Shown one piece after another: positions 1-11,517 of a DNA stretch of 64,000 nt. The DNA is from Tolypocladium sp. Sup5 PDA-1 (lineage: Eukaryota > Ascomycota > Sordariomycetes > Hypocreales > Ophiocordycipitaceae): contig JPHH03000036.1 in NCBI GenBank assembly GCA_000750105.3, positions 1 through 64,000 on the forward strand. Direction: 5' to 3'. The notes under the pieces were generated by a model. It searched no databases. It was given only the letters and a program-made list of their open reading frames with translations, and was not told the DNA's origin. The position numbers and the translations under genes are program-made. The first letter of the stretch is position 1; the number at the start of each line of letters is the position of its first letter.

Positions 1-599
1 GGGGGGGGGGGGGGGGAGGCCGGCGGGCCAAGGGATCGGGAAAGGGAAAGGGGGCTCGTGGGCTTGAGACATGGATTGGTAACGTGATGTGAGTAGGCTT
101 GATGGATGACGTGCGGATGTTTGCAGGAAGGGTTTCGGTTTGTTGCTTTGATATCAGACGTTCCTTGCTTGACGGCCCCTTTCTCTATATCATGCGTGAC
201 ATTCATCCGAGAAAGCACCTCTGTCTCTGCCAACGGAATGACGACAGCCCTAATGGCAACGTGTATGCAGCTGCAATGTCGTCAAGCAAGGCTACCGTCA
301 TCACCAATGCCGTTGACGTAGTGGACTTGCTGAGCTACTAAACGGATGAACAGAATGACAGTATAGGGTAGTCTCTTGCGACTCGTCCAGGGGTACTTCG
401 TACAAAGTAAATACATCGGAATTCATACGATAAACAGCCACAGCTTCTACTCGCCAATAGACAGAACCCAACTCATATCAAGGTATTCATAACATTGCAT
501 ATTTACACTGAATTCGTTACATGCTCGTATCTCTCCCGCTCATCGAGATGCAGTACGCGACGCCCTCAAAATCGGCGGCAGACCCATGCGCGCAGTCTC
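1..599. other. Window edge / downstream of GID5, no gene seen
   Basis: The window opens with a run of sixteen G. The rest is non-coding as far as I can see and contains the 3' flank of the minus-strand GID5 gene. The short reading frames here (up to 80 codons) match nothing I recognise. A GTACTTCGTAC motif lies at 393-403. Confidence 0.6.
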
Positions 600-3500
600 C
601 TAGTAGGTCGCCTGCTCAATCTGCCACGCCGCCGTCTTGGCCCTCTCCCTGACGTCCAGGTCGCGGTCCTGGAGCTTGAGGTTCTCCATCTTGGCGTGGA
701 ATCCGAGCCGCTTAAGCTCGTGCGCCCGCGCCGCGCACTGCTGGGCCTCGGCGTCGTCCTCCTGCCAGGTGAGGTTGATAACGAGGTGGCACAGCGCGAC
801 ACGCACTTCCCTGTCCTTGCTGGTGGCCTGCTGGGCTAGCAGCTTGAGGAGGTCCGTCTGCGCAATGACGAGCTGCCGGTGGCGCGGGATGCTAGCGGCC
901 ATGTGGACGAGGATGTAGATGACGGCCACGATGATCTTGGCCTGGGGGTAGACGACTCGCGGCTCGCGGCCGGGTGTAGACGTACGTCGTGAAAAGGGGT
1001 GCAGCACCTTACTCCGCAGCTTGGACGCCAAAATCTCAAACAGGCGGTCCTGCCCGAGTTCGCTGAATAGGTAGTCGATCATCTCCGTCGTCTCGCTCGG
1101 GGTCTCCGACGACACCCCTGACTCTGGTCGTCCGATCAAGTTCCTGATAAAATCGAGGCCCTGTTCCTGGATGGCGAGGTCATCGTTCCGGGCCCGTCGG
1201 ACAGGGTTGAGCTCCGTCTCGCGAATTGCAGAGAGCCTGTCCTCCGCCTGGCGCAGCCTGGTCGACTGCGAAGAATCCAACTCACGAATTGACCCGTTGC
1301 TGCCGTATAGCCACCTGAATGGTTCATCAGACGGTTGCATGTCCATGTCCTCGTCCAGGTCATCGCCGGCTGTCTCCCTCAACCTCGAATTATAAAGGGC
1401 CGCGTCCTGCGTGTCGTCACAGATCAGCTGTACCAGCCACCCTGGCTCAAGCTGCTCGAGGCTGGCTTTCTTGACCTGCGGCCCAACGGCGTCGACAAAG
1501 TGCTTGAACGCCCACAGCGCATTGAGACGCAGCGCTGGGTTGTCGGAATGAGCATGCTCGCAAAGGACTATCATGACTCCGTGTTCTGTCAGAAGCTTCG
1601 CAATGTTAGCTTTTCGCAATCCCATCAAGCCGTCGTGAACAAGACGAACCTCTCGAACCGGACTGACCTCCACCACCAGGTTGATGATGGTGGCAGTGGC
1701 GGCGATCTGGACATTGATATCACGGTGGGTCATGAACTGGAATACGGGGAGCGCAACGCCGTAGTCGACCAACGCCGTGCGCAAGACACTAACTGAGCGA
1801 GCCAACATCCTGACGACGTGGCACCCGGCGATGATGACGGACACGGGATTAGTGCCGTACGCAGCGGAAGGGCCTTTTCGAGCAGCCTCGCTGCCAGGCT
1901 TGTCTTTGGACCGCTCCTTGGCCTGCCGGGGCTTCCTGGGGTACTCGCAAAGAGATTCGATGACGTACGGGACAAAGTCCTCGGCAACAAGTGCTTTCCT
2001 GTAATCTTCCTTGCCGGCAGACAAGGCGCCAATCGCCTTCAGCGAGGCTTCTCGCAGTTTCATGCGATGGGCGAGTAAGGGGTTCTGGCCATCCTGCCCG
2101 AGCTGCGTCGACGCCGAAGCGCTCTCGACATCCATGCCCGAGTCTGCCTGCGGCGACCAGTACCTTGGCTGGTCAAGCTCCGGCACGGGCTGGTACGCCC
2201 GTTTCAGAAGCTTGGTGAGGACTCTGACGGCATCGCAATCATATGCCGCCTTTTGGAGATACTCGCTGTCTGTCATTAGTCGCGCCAATACCGCCGGGGT
2301 CTTTTCGAGAATGAGTCGCTGCGTTGCATTCGTTGGGCCCTCCGAATCGGGGCCCTCCCTGTCGTTCTTCGCTACCATGCCAACGAGAATGGGAACCACA
2401 AGCAGCCCAATGCTCGTCTCTCTCACAGCTTTCCTCCCTAGGCCGGCCTTGAAGAGGGCAGCGAGAACAGCAGCGGCCATCAGTCGATCGTACTCGCCCA
2501 GTGTCCTTACCAAATAGATCAGCCAAGGAATGAGGGGTGTTTCGATGTCCTCAATGGCGCTATCGCCGTTGTTGCCGACAGCTTGAACGCGTGGTGAGCC
2601 CCATGTCGCAGCAGGACCAAATTGATTCAGGGACGTATGGCTTGAAGTCCGGGAATCTGATCGATCTGGCGTGGGGAGGGAGGACTGTGACGCCGACTGG
2701 CTTCGCGATGACGCGGGCACAGTGGGCAAGATAAACTCCATAGCAGTCAGAGCTTGCTGTTGGCTCTGCGCCCCTTTGTACGATTCGAACTTGACGGAGG
2801 GAAATATGGCCAACAGTGCTGGCGAATGTACCAACCTGTTGGCACGGTATTTGGAGTCTCCGAGGATAGCGGCAATAGCCTCGAGAATGGGGCCGATCTT
2901 GGACCCGGCACAAGCGGACTCTGGGAATACATCGCAGAGACCGTCGCTGTATGCCAGCTCCTGCGCACCGGGCACGACGAGGCCGTCGCGCACGGCGAAT
3001 CTGGCGAGCTGGGTGGCGAGAGAATCAAGAACGCCAGCCGTGGCGAGTGCGTGTTGATGGCGCTCATCTCGACATAGGCGGCATATCAGGCCAGACGCAA
3101 GCGTCACTTGCGATTGCAGTAGGTGTTTCGGGGAGGAGATGGAGAGCATCACATTGAGTGACTCGATATGTTGCGGGGAGAAGACATTGTCAGCAAGGGA
3201 GTGGATATCGAGAGGCGACGACGGCAGTGCCAAGGCTGCAGCGTCTGCAATGTCAGTCAAGGCTTTCAGTGCGGCCAGGACGATTTGTGGAGGGTTCGCG
3301 AGGGGAGACATGTTGCCTAGGACGGCGGGCACCACTCGGGCGGCGTGCAGCGGCGCAAGGAAAGCTGGACCTCCTGTAGAAGAGCGTTAGAGAGAGTCTC
3401 TTGTCAAGTTTGACGGTGGAAACGCGGAGGGGGTTGGATCTGGGATGCAATGTACCATTGGCGAAGCTTGCGACGAGCTGCAATGCCTGCAGCTTGACGC

Positions 3501-3750
3501 TGTCCTCGTCGGACAGTGGGCGCGACACGAGCTGGGTGCGGGCATCTTTGCCATTCGGCTTGGACGGCGAACGGCTGGAGGACAAGGTGGCGACGATGGG
3601 ATCGAGGACGCCGAGCCCTATCCACTCCTCCTTCTTCTGGATGTGACCGACAACCTCATTCTTGAGCACCTGCAGTGCAGCTGTCTGCTCGGGATACGTC
3701 TTTGCGCTTCGCAGCTGGGCCAGGACCGGGGAGTTCTGGGGGCGCGCCAT
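600..3750 (-). CDS. VID28: GID/CTLH complex armadillo-repeat subunit (Gid5/Vid28, ARMC8-like)
   Basis: Armadillo/HEAT-type scaffold subunit of the GID (CTLH) E3 ubiquitin ligase, which in yeast degrades gluconeogenic enzymes and docks the substrate receptor. There are two exons: 3750-3456 and 3373-600. The 82-bp intron has a GTACAT donor and CTACAG acceptor, and splicing joins ...ASFAN-G-GPAFLAPLHAARVV in frame. The product is 1,022 aa. The N-terminus begins MARPQNSPVLAQLRSAKTYP, the usual start of fungal ARMC8 proteins, and is followed by helical repeats throughout. Around residues 190-260 there is a Ser/Thr-rich linker. The C-terminal repeat block contains the ARMC8-like NLTW motif and ends in a charged helix. 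The downstream exon has no ATG near its start, so the upstream exon is needed. The subunit assignment rests on overall architecture and the end motifs; another fungal ARM-repeat protein is the alternative. Confidence 0.85.
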
Positions 3751-5882
3751 GGAGGCGGCTCAAAGCGATACGGATTGAAGTTTTCGACGGTCTCGCGTAT
3801 GATGTATCGGCATCACTTGCGAGGGACCGTCGACTGACTGCCCAACATGCAGGCCGAGCTGTCGTCCCATGCGCGAGCGAGTGGGCAGAGATGCGGCGTG
3901 CGAACGGGTGACGGGCGACGGGCGAGCGATTGCTGATCCAAAAGGACGGGGATGGAAGAAAAGGGGCCGCAGGTTGGGCAAGCTCGCGAGGGTGTGATGA
4001 GGTCGCAGAGATCCAAAATGGCACAGTTCGTGATGAGTCGGGTCGAGTCGCAGCTGGTGATGGACCACATCGAGGGCTCGGCGAGGTCGAGATGGCGGGC
4101 ACGTGTTCAGGCAGGTAGTTGGCTTATCAGGTTATCAGGCCGTCTGCAGCTGGGGAACGTCCGAAAGGAGCTAAGCTACCACTGGGCAGCTGTGGGCCCG
4201 CAATGCTGGATCCTCGACTGCTTCAGGCCTGTAGGACACGAGCAGACATGATTTTAATGCCATGATTTCAATGGCATGGGGATGTAGAGCTTCGAGTGCA
4301 GCCGGCCATGTAGTTGAGCTTTGCCCAGTTGGTCAATACGTGTCTTACCTCGCTGTGTCACATGGGCATGTCCTAAGCTCACTCACTGCACCTCAGACTA
4401 CGACGTACTTCGTACAGGCCCTGCCAGGACTACGAAGCACGCCTGGTGAGGCAACTTGTTGATGCCATCTGGAAAGGGTTGCACAAGCCGTCTAATAAAT
4501 CGAGTATAATTCACAACCCAAGGCTCATAGGGCTGCTCGAGCAACCGGACGACATCGGCCCTCGAAAATGCAGTCATACCATGCGGTGTAGGGGTCGACA
4601 TGCCAGCGCCCTTGCTGCGGCCCCGGCTCAGAGTCAAATCAGAGCTGCAGGTACGAATCATCTTGCCGTCCGTCTGCACGAGGCCCCGTGGCCGACGCGC
4701 ATTTGCTCGGCGGCTTGCTTTGCATCCGGCGTTGGTCGCGCTCGGGGCCAGCACCAACGCATCTCCAGGCGCATTATCGCTGCTCGAGGAGGCAGGTTGG
4801 CACGAGATCCGCGATCCATCGCCGCCCAGAAGACGCCTTTGTTGGGTCAGTGTCTGGGGTGCATTCGACGCTTACCGTGCTCTGCATGGCGTGCTATCGC
4901 TCTGGGGTAGCGAAGTCGTAGTACCGCCCTTGCGCCCATCTTCTGGAGGCAATTTGCGTCTCGCCGTGACCAGATTGGAGCTCTTTCCGGTAGGTCTCAA
5001 CTCACTCTTGCATCCACCCTGCCCTGCTTCTTGATCCCCAGTTTCCCAGTTATTGCCGATTACGTATCTTGCGCTGGCTGCGCATGGCCCCGAGTCAGTC
5101 GGCGGCAGAAGCGCTACCTACAGAGGGCGGTCGAAGGCTCGAAGCACAGTCTGCACCGCCGAGCCGGAGCGCCGAGGTTTTCGCCCTTCTCCCCGTCCGT
5201 CTGCCAAACTTCTCGCGGCTCCACCCGGGACCCGTCGTTCTGGAGAGATTAAAGCAGACCAGCACCCGGCGAGCCCGACCTGACGTAGCACGACCGACTC
5301 CCACGGACGAATCTCACAAGCCCCTCCCGTCTCTTGGCCCTGTTTTTTTCTCTCTCCTCGCGCCTCTGCCCGTCCGCGCGAAGCCCTCGGCGCATTCCTA
5401 CCTGACGACGAAGCCCGCCTGCGCTGGGCCGCCGCACATACGCGACAGACGTGCCCGTACGAGCCCTTTCTTCTCCTGAGCCCCCGTATACCACGACAGA
5501 CTCGGCACCGCTCCCCGGCCCTGTCACGGAAGTGGCCAAGAATCAAAGGCAGCAGACAAGAGGAAAGGGGTGTGCTGGATCCGCTCGACGGCCACGTCCG
5601 ACCAGTTGCGCGCCTCGCAAGCCGCCACGCCCAGGCTTTTGGGGGGTTCGTCCTACCTAGTGCCCCGAACCCCTCGGTGAGCCTTCTCGTCGATCGCGGC
5701 ACGCTACAGTCTCGTCGCAACATCGTCGTCGTCGCCTTCCGAGTCGAATCGAGTCGTGTCGAGTCGTCGAGGCGGACAGAGCGCAAACCTCATGATATAA
5801 TCGGAGCGCGCCCTGTCGCCTCGTCCGTTGCCATCGCACCATCACCCCGCGCTCCAGCGACTTCGACGATGCGCCGCCGACC
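3751..5882. promoter_or_regulatory. Divergent intergenic region between GID5 and PHO80-type cyclin
   Basis: About 2.1 kb between two divergently transcribed genes. It holds a CACGTG box at 4100-4105 (about 350 bp upstream of GID5), a GTACTTCGTAC motif at 4405-4415, and a CT-rich right half typical of a fungal 5' leader. Three GAGTCG direct repeats lie at about 5739-5768, 115-145 bp before the cyclin ATG. I see no convincing open reading frame; the frames of 140-220 codons on the minus strand around 5.1-6.1 kb are arginine-rich GC artefacts. Confidence 0.55.
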
Positions 5883-7022
5883 ATGTTGACGACATCTCCC
5901 ATCCTGGCCAGCTCCGCCAATGCCTCGCCCACCAGCTTCCGACGAGGCCACGCGCCGACCCGGTCCCCGCAAGAGTCGCCGCGCCCGTCTCCCTCGAGGG
6001 CGCGACGGCCGTCGTCGCTGGCTGCGTCGTCTCCCACCGCCGTGACGAGATCGCCCTCCCAGCTGCGTTCCAGACCCTCTGGCGCAGCCGACGATGCCGC
6101 CATGTCGAATGAACCTCGCGCTGAAGGTCAGCAAGAGGCCATGCCGCCGCCGCAGAGTCTCCAGACCGAACCGCCGCCCCCTCCTCGCCCTCAGGCCGTG
6201 CCGACAGCCACGGCCTCTACATCTTCATCAGAGCAACCTCCAGACGACCAGGTGCAGCAACCGCTGTCGCCAAACAAGCGGCGAGGGTCGCCCAGCCAGC
6301 GCTTTGCCCAGGCTTCAGCATCGCCTTCACAGCCAGCCAGTCCGTGCACCAAGCGACCCAAGCCGGACGAGCAACCACCGAAAATCCTACCGCGGCTGTA
6401 TGAACATTGCGCAGTGGAAGACATGGTGGAGTTGATTGCGCACATGCTGGCGGAGCTAATTGCGACAAACGACGCAATTCGGATATCCAGCGGCGGGCTC
6501 ACGCGCTTTCATTCGAGGTAGGCAGCGGCCAGCGTATTTGCGCTTGTGAGGTTGATATACGATTCTAACTCTGATCCTAGAACTGCCCCGGGAATATCCG
6601 TGCGTGACTACCTCCATCGACTGGCGAGGCACGCCACGCTCATACCACCACTTCTCCTGGCCATGGTCTACTACATCGACCGGTTATGCGCGCTCTACCC
6701 GGAATTCACCATCAACACCCTTACGGTACACCGGTTCCTGATTACCGCGGCCACCGTGGCGGCCAAAGGCCTGTCCGACTCGTTTTGGAACAACACAACC
6801 TACGCAAGGGTAGGCGGCGTGCGAGTCGCAGAACTGAAGCTGCTAGAGCTCGAGTTTCTCTACCGAGTCGACTGGAAGATCGTGCCCAACCCCGAGGTCC
6901 TGGTGGCGTATTACCAAGGATTGGTCGAGCGCACGCCCGGATATGCACTCGAATCGGATGGGTCCTCAGATGAGGACTTGGAGGATGATGACGAGCCGCA
7001 AGGAGGCCCCTCTGGAGCTTAG
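5883..7022 (+). CDS. preg: PHO80/PREG-type cyclin of the phosphate-response pathway
   Basis: Cyclin of the Pho80 family, which partners a Pho85-type CDK. In Neurospora the homologue PREG, with PGOV, holds the phosphate regulator NUC-1 in check. Exons 5883-6517 and 6581-7022 (63-bp intron, GTAGGC donor, CCTAG acceptor) encode 358 aa. The first about 165 residues are Pro/Ser/Arg-rich and probably disordered, with several SP/TP sites. The cyclin box follows: DMVELIAHMLAELIATNDAI, then the family hallmark FHSR-x-x-PGISVRDYL, which spans the splice junction and so confirms it, then FTINTLTVHRFLITAATVAAK and the WNNTTYARVGGV helix. The tail is acidic (SSDEDLEDDDE). PREG is the best match by motif; a paralogous Pcl6/7-type cyclin is less likely because the FWNNTTYARVGG block fits PREG. 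Confidence 0.87.
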
Positions 7023-7760
7023 ATCCGTGCACCGCGGATGATGATACCCCCGGAGGTATCGGTAGGCGCGTGCCAGGCGCGTGGCCGTGACACGGCTTGA
7101 GGCTGGGCCGGCTTGGAGCACGGGAGCATTGGTATTAATGATGATGTCGGAGTCATGAGATACGTTTGGGCAGTGGATATTCAACAGAGCGCGGATGGCG
7201 TGGTGTCCGCGCATCTCAGCACATAACGGCGTTATGGGCATATTTGTTTCAATATTCATGTTAATTTCACGGAACCGGCATTTTCGCAGGCAGCTAGAGT
7301 ACCAATGAGAGAGGCGACTTAACAGTAAGCGTCAGCACGCATATACGTTGTGACAGAGACGTCCGTGTTGTTCACATAGGCGTCGAGGGTCTTGGAAAGC
7401 TGATTAGCGCGCCGCAGTCCGCTACAGAGACCATTGAGGCATAAGAGGACTTGCAAGCCACGGCCCTGTTCCTCGCTAGAGTTACTTAATTATAAACAAA
7501 CAAAAGGATTGATTGTCATCTAGTTGAATATTGCGCGTTTCCATGAGCTGCGCGCAAGTGAACAGGGCATTCGCTGAGGCTGGATCACAGGCGTGGGGCC
7601 AGAGTAAATGCGGCCCATGCACGTGCAGCTTGCTGGGTCTGGCAAGGACCACCTGTCGCAACGCCCATCACCAGCTTCAGCTTCCATCATCTCCTTCGAC
7701 GGGAGCTCATCGCCACGCCAATTCCCCAGACAGCGCACTCCCTGCGCCGCACCACACAGG
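7023..7760. other. Intergenic, cyclin 3' flank and EMC10 promoter
   Basis: About 740 bp with no gene. A 10-bp perfect palindrome centred on CACGTG (TGCACGTGCA) lies at 7618-7627, 134 bp before the EMC10 ATG. The in-frame codons upstream of 7761 lack a signal peptide and are taken as leader. Confidence 0.5.
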
Positions 7761-8397
7761 ATGCGCATCACGGCCTTCCTATCGGCCCTCTGCGCCGCCG
7801 CAGTTGTCCACGCCGACCCGCGAACCGCGCAGATCTACATCCAGCCCATCACCTCCTCTTCGCAGGCGCCCAGCCCGCTCGCCGAAGTCTCCTACGACCC
7901 GGCCGCCCTTTCCCTATCCTCCGTCGTCTCCTACGAGGCGCCCGAGATCCCCGCCGCCGCGCGGCTCGTGCGCATCGGGCTCTACGACGCCAAGGCGCGG
8001 GCGTGGACGTCGGGCACGACGGTCGCCGCGGCGGACAACTTCAGCAAGGGCTACTCGCCCAACATTGTGCTCTCGACCGACGGCAGCGGCACCGTGGTGA
8101 GCGCGTCGTGCAAGGGCGTCGCCATTGACGCGGGACAGACGCGCGACTTTGGGCCCAAGGTCGTGGTGCTGCCGGAGACGAGGGGCAAGCAGCCGCAGCT
8201 GAACAAGCCGGTTGTGCTGTCGCCCGAGGGCAAGAAGGTCGAGCCGGAGCAGGAGAAGTCGTTTTTGCAAAAGTATGGCTATGATTCACTTGTCTGCTTT
8301 GCGATGGGCGCTGGTGCTAACATGAGACAGGTATTGGTGGATGATTGCCATTGCTGTGTTTATAGCCATGAGCGGCGGTGGCGGCGGCGAGAAATAG
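7761..8397 (+). CDS. EMC10: ER membrane protein complex subunit 10 (EMC10-like)
   Basis: Luminal/single-span subunit of the ER membrane complex, an insertase for tail-anchored and multi-pass membrane proteins. Exons 7761-8272 and 8331-8397 are separated by a 58-bp intron with a CTAAC branch site; the product is 192 aa. A clear signal peptide (MRITAFLSALCAAAVVHA) fixes the start at 7761 although an in-frame ATG exists at 7608. The middle is a beta-rich luminal domain. After splicing, the C-terminus reads FLQKYWWMIAIAVFIAMSGG and then a short glycine tail, the characteristic EMC10 anchor. Without splicing the frame runs on into nonsense, so the second exon is well supported. Confidence 0.85.
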
Positions 8398-9011
8398 ACT
8401 ATAGAAATACAGGGCCTCAAATACCTCGAGCATTGCTCGCTCGGACCTTGTTTACAGCGATTGCAGTGTCATCTCGTTCTTCGTTTCTTGTTTCCCGGAG
8501 AGCTCCATGTCCCAGTGATGCTTCGGTGCTGGCTCTGGGGCTGCTTCTCTCCCTTCGGCACCTCCTTGCAGTGAACGCCCACTCTTAACTGTTCATCCAG
8601 AGACGGCCCACAGCGCAACCCATGGCTCTCGTATTTGTGACCTGAATCAATCTTATTGCCCTCTCTTCTTAGTGCCAGCTGCGTACGAAGTAGTCCGTAT
8701 GGGTTCTTCCATCTGCAACCCGTTGCGTGGCAGAGTCACGTGATGGAATCCATAAGGCGCTAGTGCAGAACTGGACTAGAGCCGTTGCTACGTACCACGA
8801 GCGGATGTGCTTTTGGCGTCTCAATGCACCTGCACCTGCCTGCTTAAAAGCCCATTGCAAGCGCCCTGCCAAAAGTCAACGACTGAAGCTCACACCCCCA
8901 TTTCATACCGCAACCTCAACCTTGCAACCTCTCGTCCAATCTTCTCCCCCGTCACTCAACTCCAGCTCCCACGCACGTTTCCACTCACTGCCACCGACGT
9001 TCCCAGCAACC
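8398..9011. other. Intergenic, EMC10 3' flank and CHZ1 promoter
   Basis: About 610 bp. It contains TCACGTGA, a perfect palindrome of the Cbf1/bHLH type, at 8736-8743 (about 270 bp before the CHZ1 ATG), a GTACGAAGTA motif at 8684-8693, and a C/T/A-rich leader from about 8880. No gene seen. Confidence 0.5.
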
Positions 9012-9485
9012 ATGGCGGAAAACGGCACCACCCTCCCTACCAACCCCTCCACTGAGGAGACCTTTGCTGAGAGCAAGGGCAAGGGCAAGGCTGTCGCCGA
9101 GCAGCCCCGCGACAATGCCATGGCGGAGGATGATGATGATGACGACGAAGAGGATGATGACGACGAGGATGAGGATGTACGTTGCCCGTTTCACCCCAAG
9201 TTTGCAGAGCTTTAACTAACATGGGACCGCAGAATGCCGAGGGCGGTAAATACACCCCCACCCCATAGTCTCCCGTGACCCAGAGCAGCTGCTAATTGTG
9301 TAGGCGACGAAGAGGACGGCATGGAGGAGATTGACCTCAACAACATCGTCGAGGGCGGACGCCGCACGCGTGGCGCCAAGATCGACTTCGCCAAGGCGGC
9401 CGAGGAGAACCCCGTCGACGACGAGGACGAGGAAGACGACGATGACTTCCAGCCGCCCACCGAGGACACCGAGATGTCTGGCTAA
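9012..9485 (+). CDS. CHZ1: Histone H2A.Z-specific chaperone CHZ1
   Basis: Small acidic nuclear chaperone that carries H2A.Z-H2B dimers for exchange into chromatin by SWR1. There are three exons: 9012-9176, 9233-9245 (a 13-nt micro-exon) and 9304-9485, giving 119 aa. The first exon ends in a run of Asp/Glu, the micro-exon adds NAEG, and the third carries the CHZ motif (IDLNNIVEGGRRTRGAKIDF) near residues 67-86 before another acidic stretch and the end TEDTEMSG. The frame is open across none of the introns as a whole, and joining all three exons restores the motif, so the micro-exon is credible. It is followed by about 850 bp of non-coding DNA before BET1. Confidence 0.87.
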
Positions 9486-10338
9486 GGGATTAGCTCACAA
9501 CCACGAGAGACGATGGCACGGCCTTATGAGCCACGGTGGTGCCCGAAAACTGGCTACGACGTGATGGAAGTGTGCTCCAGCCGGTCCGCGTTGGATCTAC
9601 GGCCGTAGGCAAAGCGGCGGATGGATAGCACGCGCGGGATGGGACGAGCCCTCTGTTCACTATCTTTTACATATTCTTCGCTGTATGTCATACGTATGGT
9701 ATTGCAGCGAGAGCAATGAGAACAGATGGAGGCATGAACAACTCTGAGCATGAAGGTGCCCCCTGGTGAAATACTATCGTCACGCGAGCCCGTTACTCCG
9801 CGTCATACGGCCTGGAGGCGTTTGCCACAGCTCATCTGGTCAGCCGTGGCTTAGACAAAAGAGCTCGAAATCGAAGCGCAGAGCTGCAGTACAGAGCCGC
9901 AGCGCATCACCTGCCAATCACTATGCGGAAACAAACCTGGCCACGGTGGGAAAAAAAAATACAGCTGGTCAATGCCATGCCTGTCTGCTCATCAGGGGCA
10001 CCTCCATTTGCCCTTTGATCAGTGATGGAGGGGCAGCGCGGAGGGCCAGCAGTCAAGCTCTCCGAGGCCCGTCATTGGACGCAGCGGCCGTGGGTACGTA
10101 CCTACCCTACGGCAACTCCTACCAATCGACCGCGAGTCCGCGACGCCACTGTGGCCATGCATCCATCCATCATCTATCCTTTTTTACATGGCTCCCCGGA
10201 AGACCACCTAATCCAGAACTGTTCAACGTCGAGACTTATCTCAGGGGGGTCCTGCCGACGATATTTTTCCTCTCCTGGCCTTGGCGAGCCTGTATCAGTA
10301 TTTACCCGAACTGGAGAGGAGAAGAAGGCTCTACCGCC
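9486..10338. other. Intergenic, CHZ1 3' flank and BET1 promoter
   Basis: About 850 bp with no recognisable gene. There is an A9 run near 9950 and a GTACGTAC pair near 10095. Overlapping reading frames of up to 195 codons (9766-10353) have no protein-like features. Confidence 0.5.
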
Positions 10339-11087
10339 ATGGCGCAAAGGTGAGAACAGCACTTCTTCCCCTATCGGCCTCGCCGCCGTTTCCCTTGCGC
10401 CCGGCCGAGTTCCTTTTCGCTTGGGGGAAAAGGGCATGAAGCAAGGCTGACCAGGCGCGCGCGCGTATACAGATTCGGCGCCTCGTCGCTGCACCAGCGC
10501 GACTCGCGCAGCGCCCTGTTCGAGGGCTACACGGGCGACCCGACGACGACACGACGCACGACGACGGCCAGCCCCAGCGGCGGGTACGGCTACCCTGGCG
10601 GCAGCAACGGCAACGGGTACTCGTCCGGCGGGCTCGGCGTCGACAGGCAGAGCTTCCGGCCGGCGACGCCCAACCGCAAGGGCCAGTACAGCGACGCGGT
10701 GCTCAACGAGCTGGAGAGCCAGAACGACGCGCAGGTGGCGGGCATACTGGGCAAGGTCAAGACGCTAAAGGACGTGAGTCTGCCCCTTTCCCTCTCCTCC
10801 TGTTTGAACGAGAAGCGTACGGCAGGCGATGGACACATGCGTGGGGAGTGGTAACGGAAGGCTGACCTAGGGTGGTGCAGATGACCATGGCCATCGGCGA
10901 CGAGATCCGCGAGTCGTCGGCCCTCGCCGAGAAGATGAACGACACCTTCGACTCGACGCGAGTGCGCCTGCGCGGCACCATGAACCGCATGCTCCTCATG
11001 GCGGAGCGCACGGGCGTCGGCTGGAGGGTCTGGCTGGGCTTCTTCGCCGCCGTCATCATGCTCTTTGTCTACGTGTGGCTCTTCTAG
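10339..11087 (+). CDS. BET1: Bet1-type SNARE for ER-Golgi traffic
   Basis: Qc-SNARE that acts in fusion of COPII vesicles with the Golgi, together with Sed5, Bos1 and Sec22. Exons are 10339-10349 (only 11 nt, encoding MAQ and two bases of Arg), 10473-10773 and 10881-11087; the product is 172 aa. The N-terminal 70 residues are Gly/Ser/Thr-rich. The SNARE helix runs from about residue 85 to 145 and includes LKDMTMAIGDEIRESS and DTFDSTRVRLRGTMNRM, very close to yeast Bet1. A C-terminal anchor (VWLGFFAAVIMLFVYVWLF) ends the protein with no luminal tail. The tiny first exon is supported by a GTGAGA donor, an ACAG acceptor and the typical MAxRF start. At intron 2 the nearer CTAG would shift the frame, so the CAG at 10879 is used. 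Confidence 0.88.
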
Positions 11088-11517
11088 AGCCCCCCCCCCG
11101 AACTGCGCTACGGAAATCGAATGCAAAACACGCGGAGCGTTTTTACAAAGACTACGACAACCATCGGCGGGTTATATATACCGACACAGGCAGGCTAGAC
11201 GGGAGAGCAATCTCCGCGGTCAGGGGGAGAAGACGAAAGGGGGGGGGGCATATTGTTTATTTTGCATCTTGGCAGGCGTTGGGTCGGTTCCATTTTGATC
11301 GTTTGCATGGCAGTGAAAGCACGGAAAGGGGGGTGTTGTTGTTGTTCACGAACACTCTAGGACACGGGCGAATGACGATGTTATAACATATATATTAATA
11401 CAGCAGTAGGCCTGTTTCTCTTTATAGCCACTCCATCGCCGCGTAACCAGTGCTCCGAGATGCTATGCTATGCTATGCATGCGGCGGGACAAAAAAGGGG
11501 GGTATCATGATGCTGCT
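11088..11517. other. Convergent intergenic region between BET1 and APC15
   Basis: About 430 bp between convergent genes, carrying both 3' flanks, a C9 run directly after the BET1 stop and a G9 run near 11239. No gene seen. Confidence 0.55.
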
